From positions 28,696-92,695 of the IMG/VR virus record IMGVR_UViG_3300020125_000159: 64,000 nt of DNA. The stretch is one strand, 5' to 3'. The notes beneath the pieces were generated by a model. That model was not told where the DNA came from. It did not search any database and saw nothing but the letters and a program-made list of their open reading frames with translations. This stretch comes from a virus. Shown here in pieces: positions 26,782 to 34,340 of the stretch (position 1 is its first letter; the number at the start of each line of letters is the position of its first letter). The translations under genes and the position numbers were made by a program.

Positions 26782-28995
26782 TTAACGAAGACGTCTTGAA
26801 AGTCCTAACATTTTACTGACTATTGAATTTACATTATTCAATCGTGCAGTATGTCGTCCTGGAGGCCTAATCCTTCTATGGTCAGAGATTATTCCTTCTA
26901 TTTGTACTGTATCATTCATAGAGAATCTGAATGTCATTTGTCCACGACCTACAGAGTCTGAGATACGGATTTGGGCTAATACCTTTTGTGCATGACGGAA
27001 CTCTAACGGTTCAATCATGTTTATACTTGGTCTAGGTAATCTATGTTGTGATTCAGTAATACCTACAGTATCGCCTATGAAACGTCTAACTCGTCTACTT
27101 ATAGATTCGGTAATATTCATTTTTGTCGTAGTGTAAATCTTTGTTGTGGGAGTAAGGTCAGTCCAAATACTTCTAAATATTTTCTTTATTCGTGTGGCAA
27201 TGTCAGATATTGATATACCTGTTTCTATTATGATTCTGGGTATAATCCTTGTTTTTGATAAAGCACTAGATATTGATATAGTCTGTGTTGATAGTGTTAT
27301 TTTGTATAGTTTTCGTGTTAGTATTGACTCTAATGACGCAATGGTTTCTGTCAGACGTCTATTATACTTACCTAGTTTTGTTAATAATTCAGATATCGTT
27401 ATAGTCTGCGTAGAGAGTTTTGGTTTAGCATTTCTTAATTGAGAATCCGTTATCGATATAGTGTCCGAGATTGACCTGGTTTTTAGTGGTCCACTACCAG
27501 CTAATGCGTATAGGAGAGTCCGTATTGATGTTATTCTAGCTTTTAGTCCATACTTCAGAGTTCTGACTGTGGATAATAATCTCTTTCTTAGATAATATTT
27601 GAGTGTCCTTTGTGTCCCAGCAATTCTTTTTCTAAGATAATATTGTAACGTTCTTTGTGCTACAATCCTAGATTTTAAAGAATATTTTACAGTTCGCTGT
27701 GTTGATAGTAACCTAGCTTTTAATCCATATTTGACGGTTCTAGCAGTAGAGGCTAGTCTTTTCTTTAATGAATATTGTAATGTGCGTGCAGTACTTGCTA
27801 ATCTCTTCTTTAGACTATATTGTAACGTTCTTTGTGTTGTTAAAAGTCTTAATTTTAATGCATATTTGACTGTCCTCTGCGTTGTAAGTAGTCTCTTTTT
27901 TAATGCGTATTTTATTGTTCTCTGTGTTGATAACAGTCTAGCCTTTAAACCATATTTGATTGTTCTAAGTCCTACTCTTCTAGCTTTGAGTCCGTAGATT
28001 AGAGTTCTTTGGGTACTTGCTATTCTTTTCTTTAGGGCATATTGTATTGTGCGCTGTGTTGATAACAGCCTTTTATGTAGATAGTATTTTACTGTTCTAA
28101 CTCCTGCAATTCTTGATTTTAAAGCATAGTTTACGGTTCGTGTGGTACTAGCCAGTCGTTTTTTTAATGCATAATTTACAGTCCGCGCAGTACTGGCTAA
28201 TCTCTTATGAAGAAAATATTTTACCGTTCTAGCAGTACTGGCTAATCTGGTTTTTAATCCATAATTTATAGTTCTAGCAGTAGATAAAAGTCTCTTCTTT
28301 AACCCATATTTTATAGTTCTTGCAGTACTGTTTAGGTTTGAAACTGTAGTGAATACTAATGTATCTGTTGCTGCGCTAATGAATGAAGCACATGTTGTTG
28401 CACTTGCTTCGGTAGTACCGTCAAAATAGAATGTATCAGTGAATGCAGTTGAGGCTCCCTGAGTTGTCTTAAATATTATCTCAAATACTATTACGTCACC
28501 GACCTGAGTTGTTACTGCGGAACCTGAAAATGTCCCGCTTAGTGCTACCTCTGAAGTACTAGCCTCTGAGAGTGTTATTCCAGTTGCACTATTAAGTATA
28601 TTTCCAACTTTTGAACCGCCAGCACTTGGACGCCACACATAACATGTTACGTTAGCGGTTGCACTTGTAGTTGTAGGAAAGTTTGCACTTGCAGAACTTT
28701 CCTTCGCGGCAAAAGAAAAAGTCCATGTCTGTGCGCTTATAGACGTAGAAGATAAGGGAGGACTTACAAACTTAGTAAAGTAATAATTATTTGCACTAGT
28801 ATTTGCGAGAGAGGTGACTGCTATACTTGTCTGTAATGTACCAATAGTGCTATTCATCAGACGGTTTACTGTTTGGGCATCACCGCCAGTACTAGTAACT
28901 ATAGTTAGTGCAGACTGTGTGGCTTGAGGAAGTGTTCCGTGTCCTACTAATGTGTTACTTGAGGCATGAAGATATAATTTTGTCGCTATGTCTGC
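26782..28995 (-). CDS. Repeat-rich fibre protein with missing canonical start, about 735 aa
   Basis: The first ATG in frame is at 28857 (691 aa), but clear domain sequence continues upstream to 28995 (TKLYLHASSNTLVGHGTLP, DAQTVNRLM) with no ATG, GTG or TTG. The N-terminal 200 residues form a beta-sandwich domain. About twenty 15-18 residue basic repeats (STARTVKYGLKKRL) follow, then TISxSxLRK repeats shared with the fibre at 1731. The start may be non-standard, mutated or a sequence error. It is likely a long fibre or whisker. Confidence 0.65.
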   Translation of the reverse strand, partial: ADIATKLYLHASSNTLVGHGTLPQATQSALTIVTSTGGDAQTVNRLMNSTIGTLQTSIAVTSLANTSANNYYFTKFVSPPLSSTSISAQTWTFSFAAKESSASANFPTTTSATANVTCYVWRPSAGGSKVGNILNSATGITLSEASTSEVALSGTFSGSAVTTQVGDVIVFEIIFKTTQGASTAFTDTFYFDGTTEASATTCASFISAATDTLVFTTVSNLNSTARTIKYGLKKRLLSTARTINYGLKTRLASTARTVKYFLHKRLASTARTVNYALKKRLASTTRTVNYALKSRIAGVRTVKYYLHKRLLSTQRTIQYALKKRIASTQRTLIYGLKARRVGLRTIKYGLKARLLSTQRTIKYALKKRLLTTQRTVKYALKLRLLTTQRTLQYSLKKRLASTARTLQYSLKKRLASTARTVKYGLKARLLSTQRTVKYSLKSRIVAQRTLQYYLRKRIAGTQRTLKYYLRKRLLSTVRTLKYGLKARITSIRTLLYALAGSGPLKTRSISDTISITDSQLRNAKPKLSTQTITISELLTKLGKYNRRLTETIASLESILTRKLYKITLSTQTISISSALSKTRIIPRIIIETGISISDIATRIKKIFRSIWTDLTPTTKIYTTTKMNITESISRRVRRFIGDTVGITESQHRLPRPSINMIEPLEFRHAQKVLAQIRISDSVGRGQMTFRFSMNDTVQIEGIISDHRRIRPPGRHTARLNNVNSIVSKMLGLSRRLR
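27540..28340 (-). repeat. 45-54 bp coding repeats (RTxxYxLKxRL units)
   Basis: Consecutive short units encode LLSTQRTIKYALKKR and variants with alternating Ala/Gln at one position. They are strongly basic and likely form a regular beta or helical rod. Antisense open frames arise as by-products. Confidence 0.65.
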
Positions 28996-29119
28996 TCAGC
29001 CTAAAAATAGAGAAAGAAGTAGAGACTTAGGAAGTAACTAGTTTATTCCAAGGTGCTTGCCCTTTTTTATGTCCCATTACATAGGATAGAGGTATTGCGA
29101 ATATATAAATTATGCGGAC

Positions 29120-29632
29120 TCAGGCAGCTGTGTCTCCATCCGTTTCAAACTTAAAGGTATTCGCATCAACTGGAGTAGCTAATGATGCATTAATCACCCT
29201 TTTGAACCATACTGCTTTTGTTGCGCTTGCTACCATATCACCTATAACTAGACCAGTAGCGTAGGTAGTTGGCGCTGAAAATGCTGACAAGCCTGTCGGT
29301 GCAGTCGTAATGTTTGTTATAGTTTGTTCAGTAGCATTGATTGCTGACGAACCCAAAGCCATAGTAATCTCATCTTCTGTTGACGTAGTTATCTGAGTAA
29401 CATAAATCTGAGCTGAAAAGAATGTTTGTGCTGAAGTATTTTTTACATAGAGACAAAGATAGTCTGTAGAACCTGCCAATGTTTCTGTCCCTGCTGCATT
29501 TGGGAAAAGATTTGCCGCACTGTTATCCACTAACTCTGTTGTGCTAATTGCACCACCTAGAGCTAATGCGGGGTTTGTGTTAGCTGCACCACCACTTAAA
29601 TAATATTTTATATCCGCTGCTAAAACTGCCAT
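29120..29632 (-). CDS. Virion protein with baseplate-like domain, 170 aa
   Basis: The protein is a single beta-domain (IKYYLSGGAANTNPALALGG to AVWFKRVINASLATPVD) related to the N-terminal domain of the pseudophosphatase at 13624. It lies between the adaptor and the repeat fibre. A stand-alone and a fused copy suggest a reusable attachment domain for virion proteins. Confidence 0.65.
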   Translation of the reverse strand: MAVLAADIKYYLSGGAANTNPALALGGAISTTELVDNSAANLFPNAAGTETLAGSTDYLCLYVKNTSAQTFFSAQIYVTQITTSTEDEITMALGSSAINATEQTITNITTAPTGLSAFSAPTTYATGLVIGDMVASATKAVWFKRVINASLATPVDANTFKFETDGDTAA

Positions 29633-29660
29633 TTATTACAGGGAATAAAAAGTCTGAAGA

Positions 29661-29675
29661 AAAGTAGAGAACTAA
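29661..29675 (-). promoter_or_regulatory. Late-type promoter element
   Basis: TTAGTTCTCTACTTT lies about 29-43 nt upstream of the ATG at 29632 and overlaps the TAG stop of the adaptor gene. Confidence 0.6.
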
Positions 29676-30109
29676 CCTATTACATCTTCATCCGAACCAA
29701 ACGCCGCGTCTCTATTGCTAGAGTCAGCAGCACCAGGTAGACTACGGTATATAGGGGCGTTAGGATTCAACGGATATGTTCTATAAGGTGCTGAAAGAAC
29801 GAATAACGACTCTGGGCTTGATTCGCGTATCGAGAAGCAGATATCCATCGCCTTACTGTAATGAGCATCACCCTTTCCATTCTCATCTTCGAAATGATCC
29901 CTGATCCATGATGAAGCGAAATATTCACTACTCTCTTTGATAAGCGGATAGATAGGATCGGTTATTTGATAGCCTGAATGACCAGTCTCTGATTCTACTC
30001 TAGCATCACCATACTGAACGGCTTGTTGAAAGTCGGCATCACTAATATCTGCGGTATCAATATTTCCAGCTAATTTTCTTGCTACAACATAATCTCCATA
30101 AGGTGGCAT
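29672..30109 (-). CDS. Head-tail adaptor (gp6-like), 145 aa
   Basis: The helical N-terminal part (VARKLAGNIDTADISDADFQQAVQ) followed by YPLIKESSEYFASSWIRD matches the four-helix style of gp6/gp15-like connector proteins. The Pro/Asp-rich C-terminal tail is typical. Its location between capsid and tail genes supports this. Confidence 0.6.
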   Translation of the reverse strand: MPPYGDYVVARKLAGNIDTADISDADFQQAVQYGDARVESETGHSGYQITDPIYPLIKESSEYFASSWIRDHFEDENGKGDAHYSKAMDICFSIRESSPESLFVLSAPYRTYPLNPNAPIYRSLPGAADSSNRDAAFGSDEDVIG

Positions 30110-30112
30110 ATT

Positions 30113-30286
30113 TTATATCAGTGTTTCTAATAGTGCGTCGTTATAATATGAATTAAAACCAGTCGGGTATATCTTGGTCGTTATCTCCTTACCACAAACA
30201 ACACAGTAAAAGATGATTTTGGTTTCTGATACCTTGACTGCGTCACAGACTCTGCCACATTTATGAACAAAACTATTTGGTATCAT
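30113..30286 (-). CDS. Zinc-ribbon microprotein, 57 aa
   Basis: The frame contains CGRVC and CVVCG, a plausible zinc site, and ends just before the adaptor gene. The start overlaps the stop of the upstream small gene (ATGA). Confidence 0.6.
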   Translation of the reverse strand: MIPNSFVHKCGRVCDAVKVSETKIIFYCVVCGKEITTKIYPTGFNSYYNDALLETLI

Positions 30287-30486
30287 ATCATTTTCTTTTT
30301 TTGTTCGGTCGTGAACTTTGCGTTATCGTTCTCAGGAAATATTTTATTGGTAGGAGTATAATCGCATGTACCAGTTACGGTACGACACCATGAACAAAGT
30401 ATCTTGTATTGAGTATTAGACGTGCGCACCCATGTCTTTGTGCTAGATGCGCAGTCGTGAGGAAATTCTACTCGCTTAGATACCAA
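30283..30486 (-). CDS. Small Cys-containing protein, 67 aa
   Basis: TTG start. Four Cys are present (HDCASST, LCSWCRT, TCDY), likely a zinc knuckle. It sits between the membrane protein at 30520 and the zinc ribbon at 30113 with a weak late element upstream. Function unknown. Confidence 0.55.
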   Translation of the reverse strand: MVSKRVEFPHDCASSTKTWVRTSNTQYKILCSWCRTVTGTCDYTPTNKIFPENDNAKFTTEQKKKMI

Positions 30487-30505
30487 TAAAACATTAAAAA
30501 TGAAA

Positions 30506-30524
30506 GAAGGGGAAGGGAACTATT
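30506..30524 (-). promoter_or_regulatory. Weak late-type promoter element
   Basis: AATAGTTCCCTTCCCCTTC keeps only part of the consensus but has the usual spacing to the TTG at 30486. Confidence 0.3.
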
Positions 30525-30888
30525 TCTTTGATGGTACTCCAACATTTCCTGTTAGAGCGTTAAGTTCATCTAATATCTTTTTCAATGCGGCTTTGTCTGC
30601 TTCTGTATTTGCCACAACGAGGTTGATATCGGTTCCGCTTGCTTCTAGCTTAGCCTTTAGTTCAGGTGATAAGTCAGTTGCTGCTTGTACCAATCCGATA
30701 AACTTGTCATGGTTCGCTACAATAGCGTCATGTGCTTCATTAAGGTATTTTGTAATCGTGTCTATCTTAGCTGTATTCCATCCGTGATTTCGCATCTGTT
30801 TGGCTATTACGCCGATAATCGCGCCTCCGAATGCTGCTATAATTCCAATATTGTCATATAATATCGTAAGTGAGTCTGCTACTACCAT
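30520..30888 (-). CDS. Single-pass membrane protein, holin candidate, 122 aa
   Basis: A transmembrane segment near the N-terminus (IGIIAAFGGAIIGVIAKQM) is followed by a long amphipathic helical region. Size and topology resemble several small holins, but no defining motif exists and no endolysin is recognised nearby. It is one of five similar membrane-coiled-coil genes here. Confidence 0.5.
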   Translation of the reverse strand: MVVADSLTILYDNIGIIAAFGGAIIGVIAKQMRNHGWNTAKIDTITKYLNEAHDAIVANHDKFIGLVQAATDLSPELKAKLEASGTDINLVVANTEADKAALKKILDELNALTGNVGVPSKK

Positions 30889-30913
30889 TATAAAACAAGA
30901 AGATATGAAGAAA

Positions 30914-30927
30914 GAATTAGGAACTAA
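30914..30927 (-). promoter_or_regulatory. Late-type promoter element
   Basis: TTAGTTCCTAATTC lies about 26-39 nt upstream of the ATG at 30888. Confidence 0.55.
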
Positions 30928-30948
30928 TGTTTGGTAAGGTTGCCCAGA

Positions 30949-31269
30949 TCATTTGGTCTCATGGGTTTCGTTGCCTAGAACCTCTTTCAGTAAGTGTTGG
31001 GTATTTAATTGTACTCCTGGCAAGTCTTGAAGCTCTTTGATTAATGTCTGCCGTTGATTGTTTGATAGATTGCCTTGTGCGTTTAGTTGTTCTTGACTGA
31101 GACTGTGTAGTGAATCTAGTTTATCATTTATCTGTTTGACTACTATCTGTCCTTGTTGTTGAGCTAGTTGTTGTTGTTGAATACTGGTATAAGTCTGATA
31201 CGCGTATATAGTGCCCACCATGACTATAAGAACGGATAATAATGTAATGATAAAATGCGTTGGTTCCAA
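30949..31269 (-). CDS. Membrane-anchored Gln-rich coiled-coil protein, 106 aa
   Basis: TTG start. A transmembrane segment (FIITLLSVLIVMVGTIYAY) is followed by a Gln-rich coiled coil (IQQQQLAQQQGQIVVKQ). A divergent partner with the same architecture starts at 31318 within 50 bp. Possibly a lysis or membrane-complex subunit. Confidence 0.55.
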   Translation of the reverse strand: MEPTHFIITLLSVLIVMVGTIYAYQTYTSIQQQQLAQQQGQIVVKQINDKLDSLHSLSQEQLNAQGNLSNNQRQTLIKELQDLPGVQLNTQHLLKEVLGNETHETK

Positions 31270-31275
31270 TTTTAA

Positions 31276-31288
31276 TTACTTCTTGTAA
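31276..31288 (+). promoter_or_regulatory. Variant late promoter element, plus strand
   Basis: TTACTTCTTGTAA lies about 30-42 nt before the TTG at 31318. The minus-strand partner element at 31301 lies in the same short divergent region. Confidence 0.45.
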
Positions 31289-31300
31289 ACTAAATTAATG

Positions 31301-31314
31301 AATAAAGAAGTAAT
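31301..31314 (-). promoter_or_regulatory. Variant late promoter element, minus strand
   Basis: ATTACTTCTTTATT faces the gene starting at 31269 with the usual 32-45 nt spacing. Confidence 0.45.
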
Positions 31315-31317
31315 ATA

Positions 31318-31863
31318 TTGACTGAAGATTTCATTGTAGCCGCTTATCCTGTTATCTCAATTCTAATAGGAGTAGGGACTTTAGGTGGTTTTATTTATAA
31401 AATGGGCGCTTGGATTAATAAGAAGGCTGAAACTAAAGCTGCTATTCTTAAAGAGGTTACTGAGAAGAAAGCAGATGAACTTAGAAAATATGCTGAAGAA
31501 GTGGCTAAAGAAGTCAGAGATATTAATGAAAAACAGATAGCGGATCTTCAGAAAAGATTAGATGGTTTAGAAGACAAGATAGACAAAGTTTTCCAGAGGG
31601 CTGACCTTGTAAATGGTAATGTTTCGAACATCAGAACAGACATAGCAGACCTACAAGAGGATTTGCTTGAACTATATTCTGCGGATGATATAGAGTATGA
31701 ACAGAATGAAGATAGTGGTAGACATATAGAAGTCGACAAAGGCAGAGGACGTGATTCAGTATCTTCAAGAAAGAACAGAAAGCGTGTTGACCTGAATAGA
31801 AGATTAAAAAGGAGAAAGATAGAATCGGATAGAATTGAACAGTCTGAAAGGGAGAAACGATAG
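31318..31863 (+). CDS. Membrane-anchored coiled-coil protein with basic tail, 181 aa
   Basis: TTG start. A transmembrane segment (PVISILIGVGTLGGFIYKM) precedes a long charged coiled coil (about 35-115) and a very basic C-terminal tail (RKNRKRVDLNRRLKRRK) that could bind nucleic acid. Topology recalls membrane-tethered scaffolds. No family recognised. Confidence 0.6.
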   Translation: MTEDFIVAAYPVISILIGVGTLGGFIYKMGAWINKKAETKAAILKEVTEKKADELRKYAEEVAKEVRDINEKQIADLQKRLDGLEDKIDKVFQRADLVNGNVSNIRTDIADLQEDLLELYSADDIEYEQNEDSGRHIEVDKGRGRDSVSSRKNRKRVDLNRRLKRRKIESDRIEQSEREKR

Positions 31864-31866
31864 GTT

Positions 31867-32070
31867 TTATCCTACCTCAATATGTAGTTCTACTCGTTGA
31901 TACCCATTAGTCAAAATAATTCTGTCTAGGTCACGCGATCCAGTCCGACCTACTCCCATTCTTTCTTTCAGTCCTTCTCGGAACACATTATTAAGCGAAT
32001 CATATTCTGCTTGTGACATCTTTATGACGTCAATCTGCTCTTTTATCTCCTTTATTTTATACTCGGTCAT
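31867..32070 (-). CDS. Small helical protein, 67 aa
   Basis: The protein has a charged helix (YKIKEIKEQIDVIKMSQAEY) and a short beta end. It is preceded by a late promoter element and ends 3 nt from the convergent plus-strand gene. Function unknown. Confidence 0.5.
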   Translation of the reverse strand: MTEYKIKEIKEQIDVIKMSQAEYDSLNNVFREGLKERMGVGRTGSRDLDRIILTNGYQRVELHIEVG

Positions 32071-32098
32071 GTATAATGATATAGAATAACAAAAAGTG

Positions 32099-32112
32099 AA
32101 GGTAAGAACTAA
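32099..32112 (-). promoter_or_regulatory. Late-type promoter element
   Basis: TTAGTTCTTACCTT lies about 29-42 nt upstream of the ATG at 32070 and adjoins the stop of the upstream gene. Confidence 0.55.
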
Positions 32113-32439
32113 TTACTTGCTCATATGTGTTAGGTTGTTCAGTATGTCTAACTGAATTTGGCGGTTTATGAGTATATCTTTGTAGTTCTGCGCTATCAAT
32201 TTATCAGTGTGATCTGTCTGGTTGTCTATATGCAATGATTGATTTCCTATTATATTCAGTAGGTGGTGATTGTCAAGGGCAACTTCTTGTAGATTTGTTA
32301 CCTGATCTTTAACTTCAGTATCTATTTTTGAGACTGTGTTATTAATACTGAACATAGTGAGAGATAGTAATCCTGCTAGCATACCCAGAATTATGAAATC
32401 AAGTATGTATAATCTCCACATATCATTCAGTCCTCGCAT
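32113..32439 (-). CDS. Membrane-anchored coiled-coil protein, 108 aa
   Basis: A transmembrane helix (LYILDFIILGMLAGLLSLTMF) precedes a heptad-like region. The start lies inside the 3' end of the upstream gene by 17 nt, indicating coupled expression with 32423. Confidence 0.55.
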   Translation of the reverse strand: MRGLNDMWRLYILDFIILGMLAGLLSLTMFSINNTVSKIDTEVKDQVTNLQEVALDNHHLLNIIGNQSLHIDNQTDHTDKLIAQNYKDILINRQIQLDILNNLTHMSK

Positions 32440-32707
32440 ATCTATGGTCTAACTCTACATTTTTTAGTCTTAAGTCAAGTATGTCGCATAGTCTTAATGC
32501 ATCATTTGATTTTTGATACAAATCCTTAACATCAGCTCTAATCTCCTTTATATCTTCTTTTACCTCCTTAACCTCATATCCAGTGAGTCCTTGCTTAGCA
32601 TCATTCCTTCCTTCCTTCTTTAGAAAGAATACTAATGCAGTGAGGGCAGGAACTATAAACGTCAATAAATAAGGCCAATATTCAATCTGCATGATAAAAT
32701 CAAACAA
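32423..32707 (-). CDS. Membrane-anchored coiled-coil protein, 94 aa
   Basis: TTG start. A single transmembrane helix (YLLTFIVPALTALVFFLKK) is followed by an EVKEDIKEIRADVKDL coiled coil. It is the upstream member of a coupled pair with 32113. Small paired membrane proteins of this form can act as holin/antiholin or spanin-like parts, which is inference. Confidence 0.55.
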   Translation of the reverse strand: MFDFIMQIEYWPYLLTFIVPALTALVFFLKKEGRNDAKQGLTGYEVKEVKEDIKEIRADVKDLYQKSNDALRLCDILDLRLKNVELDHRYARTE

Positions 32708-32737
32708 CTCACTAGAGATATAGTGGAAAAAAAGTTA

Positions 32738-32750
32738 GGATAAGAACTAA
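32738..32750 (-). promoter_or_regulatory. Late-type promoter element
   Basis: TTAGTTCTTATCC lies about 31-43 nt upstream of the TTG at 32707. Confidence 0.55.
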
Positions 32751-32843
32751 TTATTTTGTCCTTCTAAGGTAACGAATCTCCTGTAAGATTATCGAGCCTG
32801 TAATTATGGACATCCACACAACCCACGCCCAGTCTGGCAGCAA
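32751..32843 (-). CDS. Membrane microprotein, 30 aa
   Basis: The TTG-started frame encodes a hydrophobic helix (WVVWMSIITGSIILQ) with a basic C-terminus. It begins 2 nt after the RHH gene stop and ends at a late promoter element. Too short for family recognition. Confidence 0.45.
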   Translation of the reverse strand: MLPDWAWVVWMSIITGSIILQEIRYLRRTK

Positions 32844-32844
32844 T

Positions 32845-33027
32845 TTATTTTATATTTAGTTTTTCTTTAAGTATTTTCTCTATGACTCTTGAACGTGCAC
32901 CAGTAGTTAGTCCGAATTCCTTGAATGCACGTTCGTCTACTGCGTCTAAAAGTCTTAGAGACATTGACACATTGACAGGAGTCTTCCGATCGCTAGGGTT
33001 CACTAGTTCCTTCTGTTTGCTAACCAT
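32845..33027 (-). CDS. Ribbon-helix-helix DNA-binding protein, 60 aa
   Basis: The sequence VNVSMSLRLLDAVDERAFKEFG followed by RSRVIEKILKEKL is a standard ribbon-helix-helix fold: a beta strand and two helices. Such proteins repress promoters as dimers on short inverted repeats. It is the best regulator candidate in the window and could bind the TACCT/AGGTA elements, which is speculative. It overlaps the end of the upstream small gene. Confidence 0.7.
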   Translation of the reverse strand: MVSKQKELVNPSDRKTPVNVSMSLRLLDAVDERAFKEFGLTTGARSRVIEKILKEKLNIK

Positions 33028-33178
33028 CTAGTAATTTCACCTCTGTAATCTTATCTATCATTGACCTCAATCTCACCATCTCTTCAGTTGCAATGTCTAA
33101 CTTAATTTTGGAAATTATAGACTGCACCACTATCTGGGATTTAGGGTCAAGGCCAATTAGGTCGTCAGCCAATTCCAT
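33020..33178 (-). CDS. Small helical protein, 52 aa
   Basis: The protein is a charged helix-rich microprotein (LIGLDPKSQIVVQSIISK). It overlaps both neighbours (start inside the 33165 gene, stop inside the RHH gene start ATGGTTAG), which shows a tight operon and suggests a partner for the RHH regulator. Confidence 0.5.
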   Translation of the reverse strand: MELADDLIGLDPKSQIVVQSIISKIKLDIATEEMVRLRSMIDKITEVKLLDG

Positions 33179-33389
33179 TATTTCCCTTTTTCTCTGGTTC
33201 TTTTGATTCTATTGGTGTCTGTGATGATTCGGGGTAAGGTGGTATAAGTCCACGAATTATTTTTGTAGCGTCTTCTGGATCTCGGAATTCTATCATATGA
33301 CTGCCCTTTTCATAATAAACGGTTCCGATTGCAAAAGGTTTCTTGGTCCTTTCTAGCTTAATTGTGAATCCTAAATGATATTCAGTCAT
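33165..33389 (-). CDS. Small protein, 74 aa
   Basis: The N-terminal half is beta-rich (YHLGFTIKLERTKKPFAIGT) and the C-terminal tail is Pro/Glu/Lys-rich and disordered. It belongs to the 33532-32845 operon. No family recognised. Confidence 0.5.
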   Translation of the reverse strand: MTEYHLGFTIKLERTKKPFAIGTVYYEKGSHMIEFRDPEDATKIIRGLIPPYPESSQTPIESKEPEKKGNNGIG

Positions 33390-33391
33390 AC

Positions 33392-33532
33392 TTATTCCTC
33401 TTTTATTGCGTCACGCCCACTTCCGCAGTCACAGCCTGCGTTACCCCACATTATACCGCCAGAGCCGTCATGATACGCGACCTTAGGGAGTTCTTTGTAT
33501 TTTTGGCCGCAGTTACTACAAACTAATCCCAA
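33392..33532 (-). CDS. Zinc-ribbon microprotein, 46 aa
   Basis: TTG start immediately after the stop of the upstream gene (TAATTG). CSNCGQKY and CDCGSGRD supply a zinc site; the second pair is CxC rather than CxxC. Confidence 0.55.
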   Translation of the reverse strand: MGLVCSNCGQKYKELPKVAYHDGSGGIMWGNAGCDCGSGRDAIKEE

Positions 33533-34144
33533 TTATTCTTTCACTGGTCGTTTGCCTTTAACTTCAATCTCTGGGTTGGGAGCACCAGGTTTTACACCAG
33601 TCTTACCTAATGTAACTAGTTCGTCGAATGATAGGTTACGAAAGTCTTCATACTCAAAACCAGCATACATTCTCCCACCTGGAGTTTCCACGTAGAAAGT
33701 AGTTGCTGCGTCAATCTTGCCCTCTTCAACTAATTTGTCTAGAAGCTTTGGGTCATATTCTATAGGGTAAATTGTCTCATGTCTTGCTATACCTACACAT
33801 ACAGTCTGACCTGTCAATTCGTCGAACTGGTATTGTCCTATTGGTATGTTATACTTGCCATTCACTACGAACTTTTCTATTTCGTTGTCTCTGTGGTCGT
33901 GGCCGTGATATTCTTCATAGAAGTATACTGCCTCATTTGTATTTCTGAAACTACCTTTTCGTACTCTGTGTATTTGTTGAATGTGGACTTTTGTATTTTC
34001 TCCGTCTACATTCTTCTGGTCAAATATTGCATGGACTTGGTGTTCTGATGGGGGGATATAGTCTAGATTAGGATTGTTGTTATAAAATTGCTGTACTTTT
34101 TCATGTGCCTGCTTAAAGAAAGCAGCGTGTTCTGGTCTTACCAT
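33533..34144 (-). CDS. Unknown protein of the capsid region, 203 aa
   Basis: The sequence is alpha/beta with a His-rich centre (YEEYHGHDHRDNEIEKF) and no signal peptide. It is preceded by a late promoter element and lies downstream of the capsid gene. A virion or head-completion role is possible by context. No family recognised. Confidence 0.5.
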   Translation of the reverse strand: MVRPEHAAFFKQAHEKVQQFYNNNPNLDYIPPSEHQVHAIFDQKNVDGENTKVHIQQIHRVRKGSFRNTNEAVYFYEEYHGHDHRDNEIEKFVVNGKYNIPIGQYQFDELTGQTVCVGIARHETIYPIEYDPKLLDKLVEEGKIDAATTFYVETPGGRMYAGFEYEDFRNLSFDELVTLGKTGVKPGAPNPEIEVKGKRPVKE

Positions 34145-34172
34145 TTATATAACATGTTTGGCAAATAGTACT

Positions 34173-34186
34173 CATAGAGAACTAAA
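34173..34186 (-). promoter_or_regulatory. Late-type promoter element
   Basis: TTTAGTTCTCTATG lies about 29-42 nt upstream of the ATG at 34144. Confidence 0.6.
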
Positions 34187-34198
34187 TTGGAACACTAT

Positions 34199-34315
34199 AT
34201 GTTAAGATGGCGATGCGACGACTGTGGGAAGGTATACAGATTATATCCTCATACTATAATACATGATAAAATTTATTGTGTTGATTGCTTAGAAAAAGAG
34301 AAAGTTATAGGCTAA
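34199..34315 (+). CDS. Zinc-ribbon microprotein, 38 aa
   Basis: A plus-strand ATG frame with CDDCGKVY and CVDCLEK, separated by about 20 residues. It sits alone on the plus strand between two minus-strand genes. Confidence 0.55.
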   Translation: MLRWRCDDCGKVYRLYPHTIIHDKIYCVDCLEKEKVIG

Positions 34316-34340
34316 AAATTGCCTTAGTGTGGTTTGTATT

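Noticed and set aside
29000-29119. Short frame ending HKKGQAPWNKL
   Set aside because: Only about 16 codons follow its ATG; it slightly resembles a homing endonuclease motif but is too short to call.
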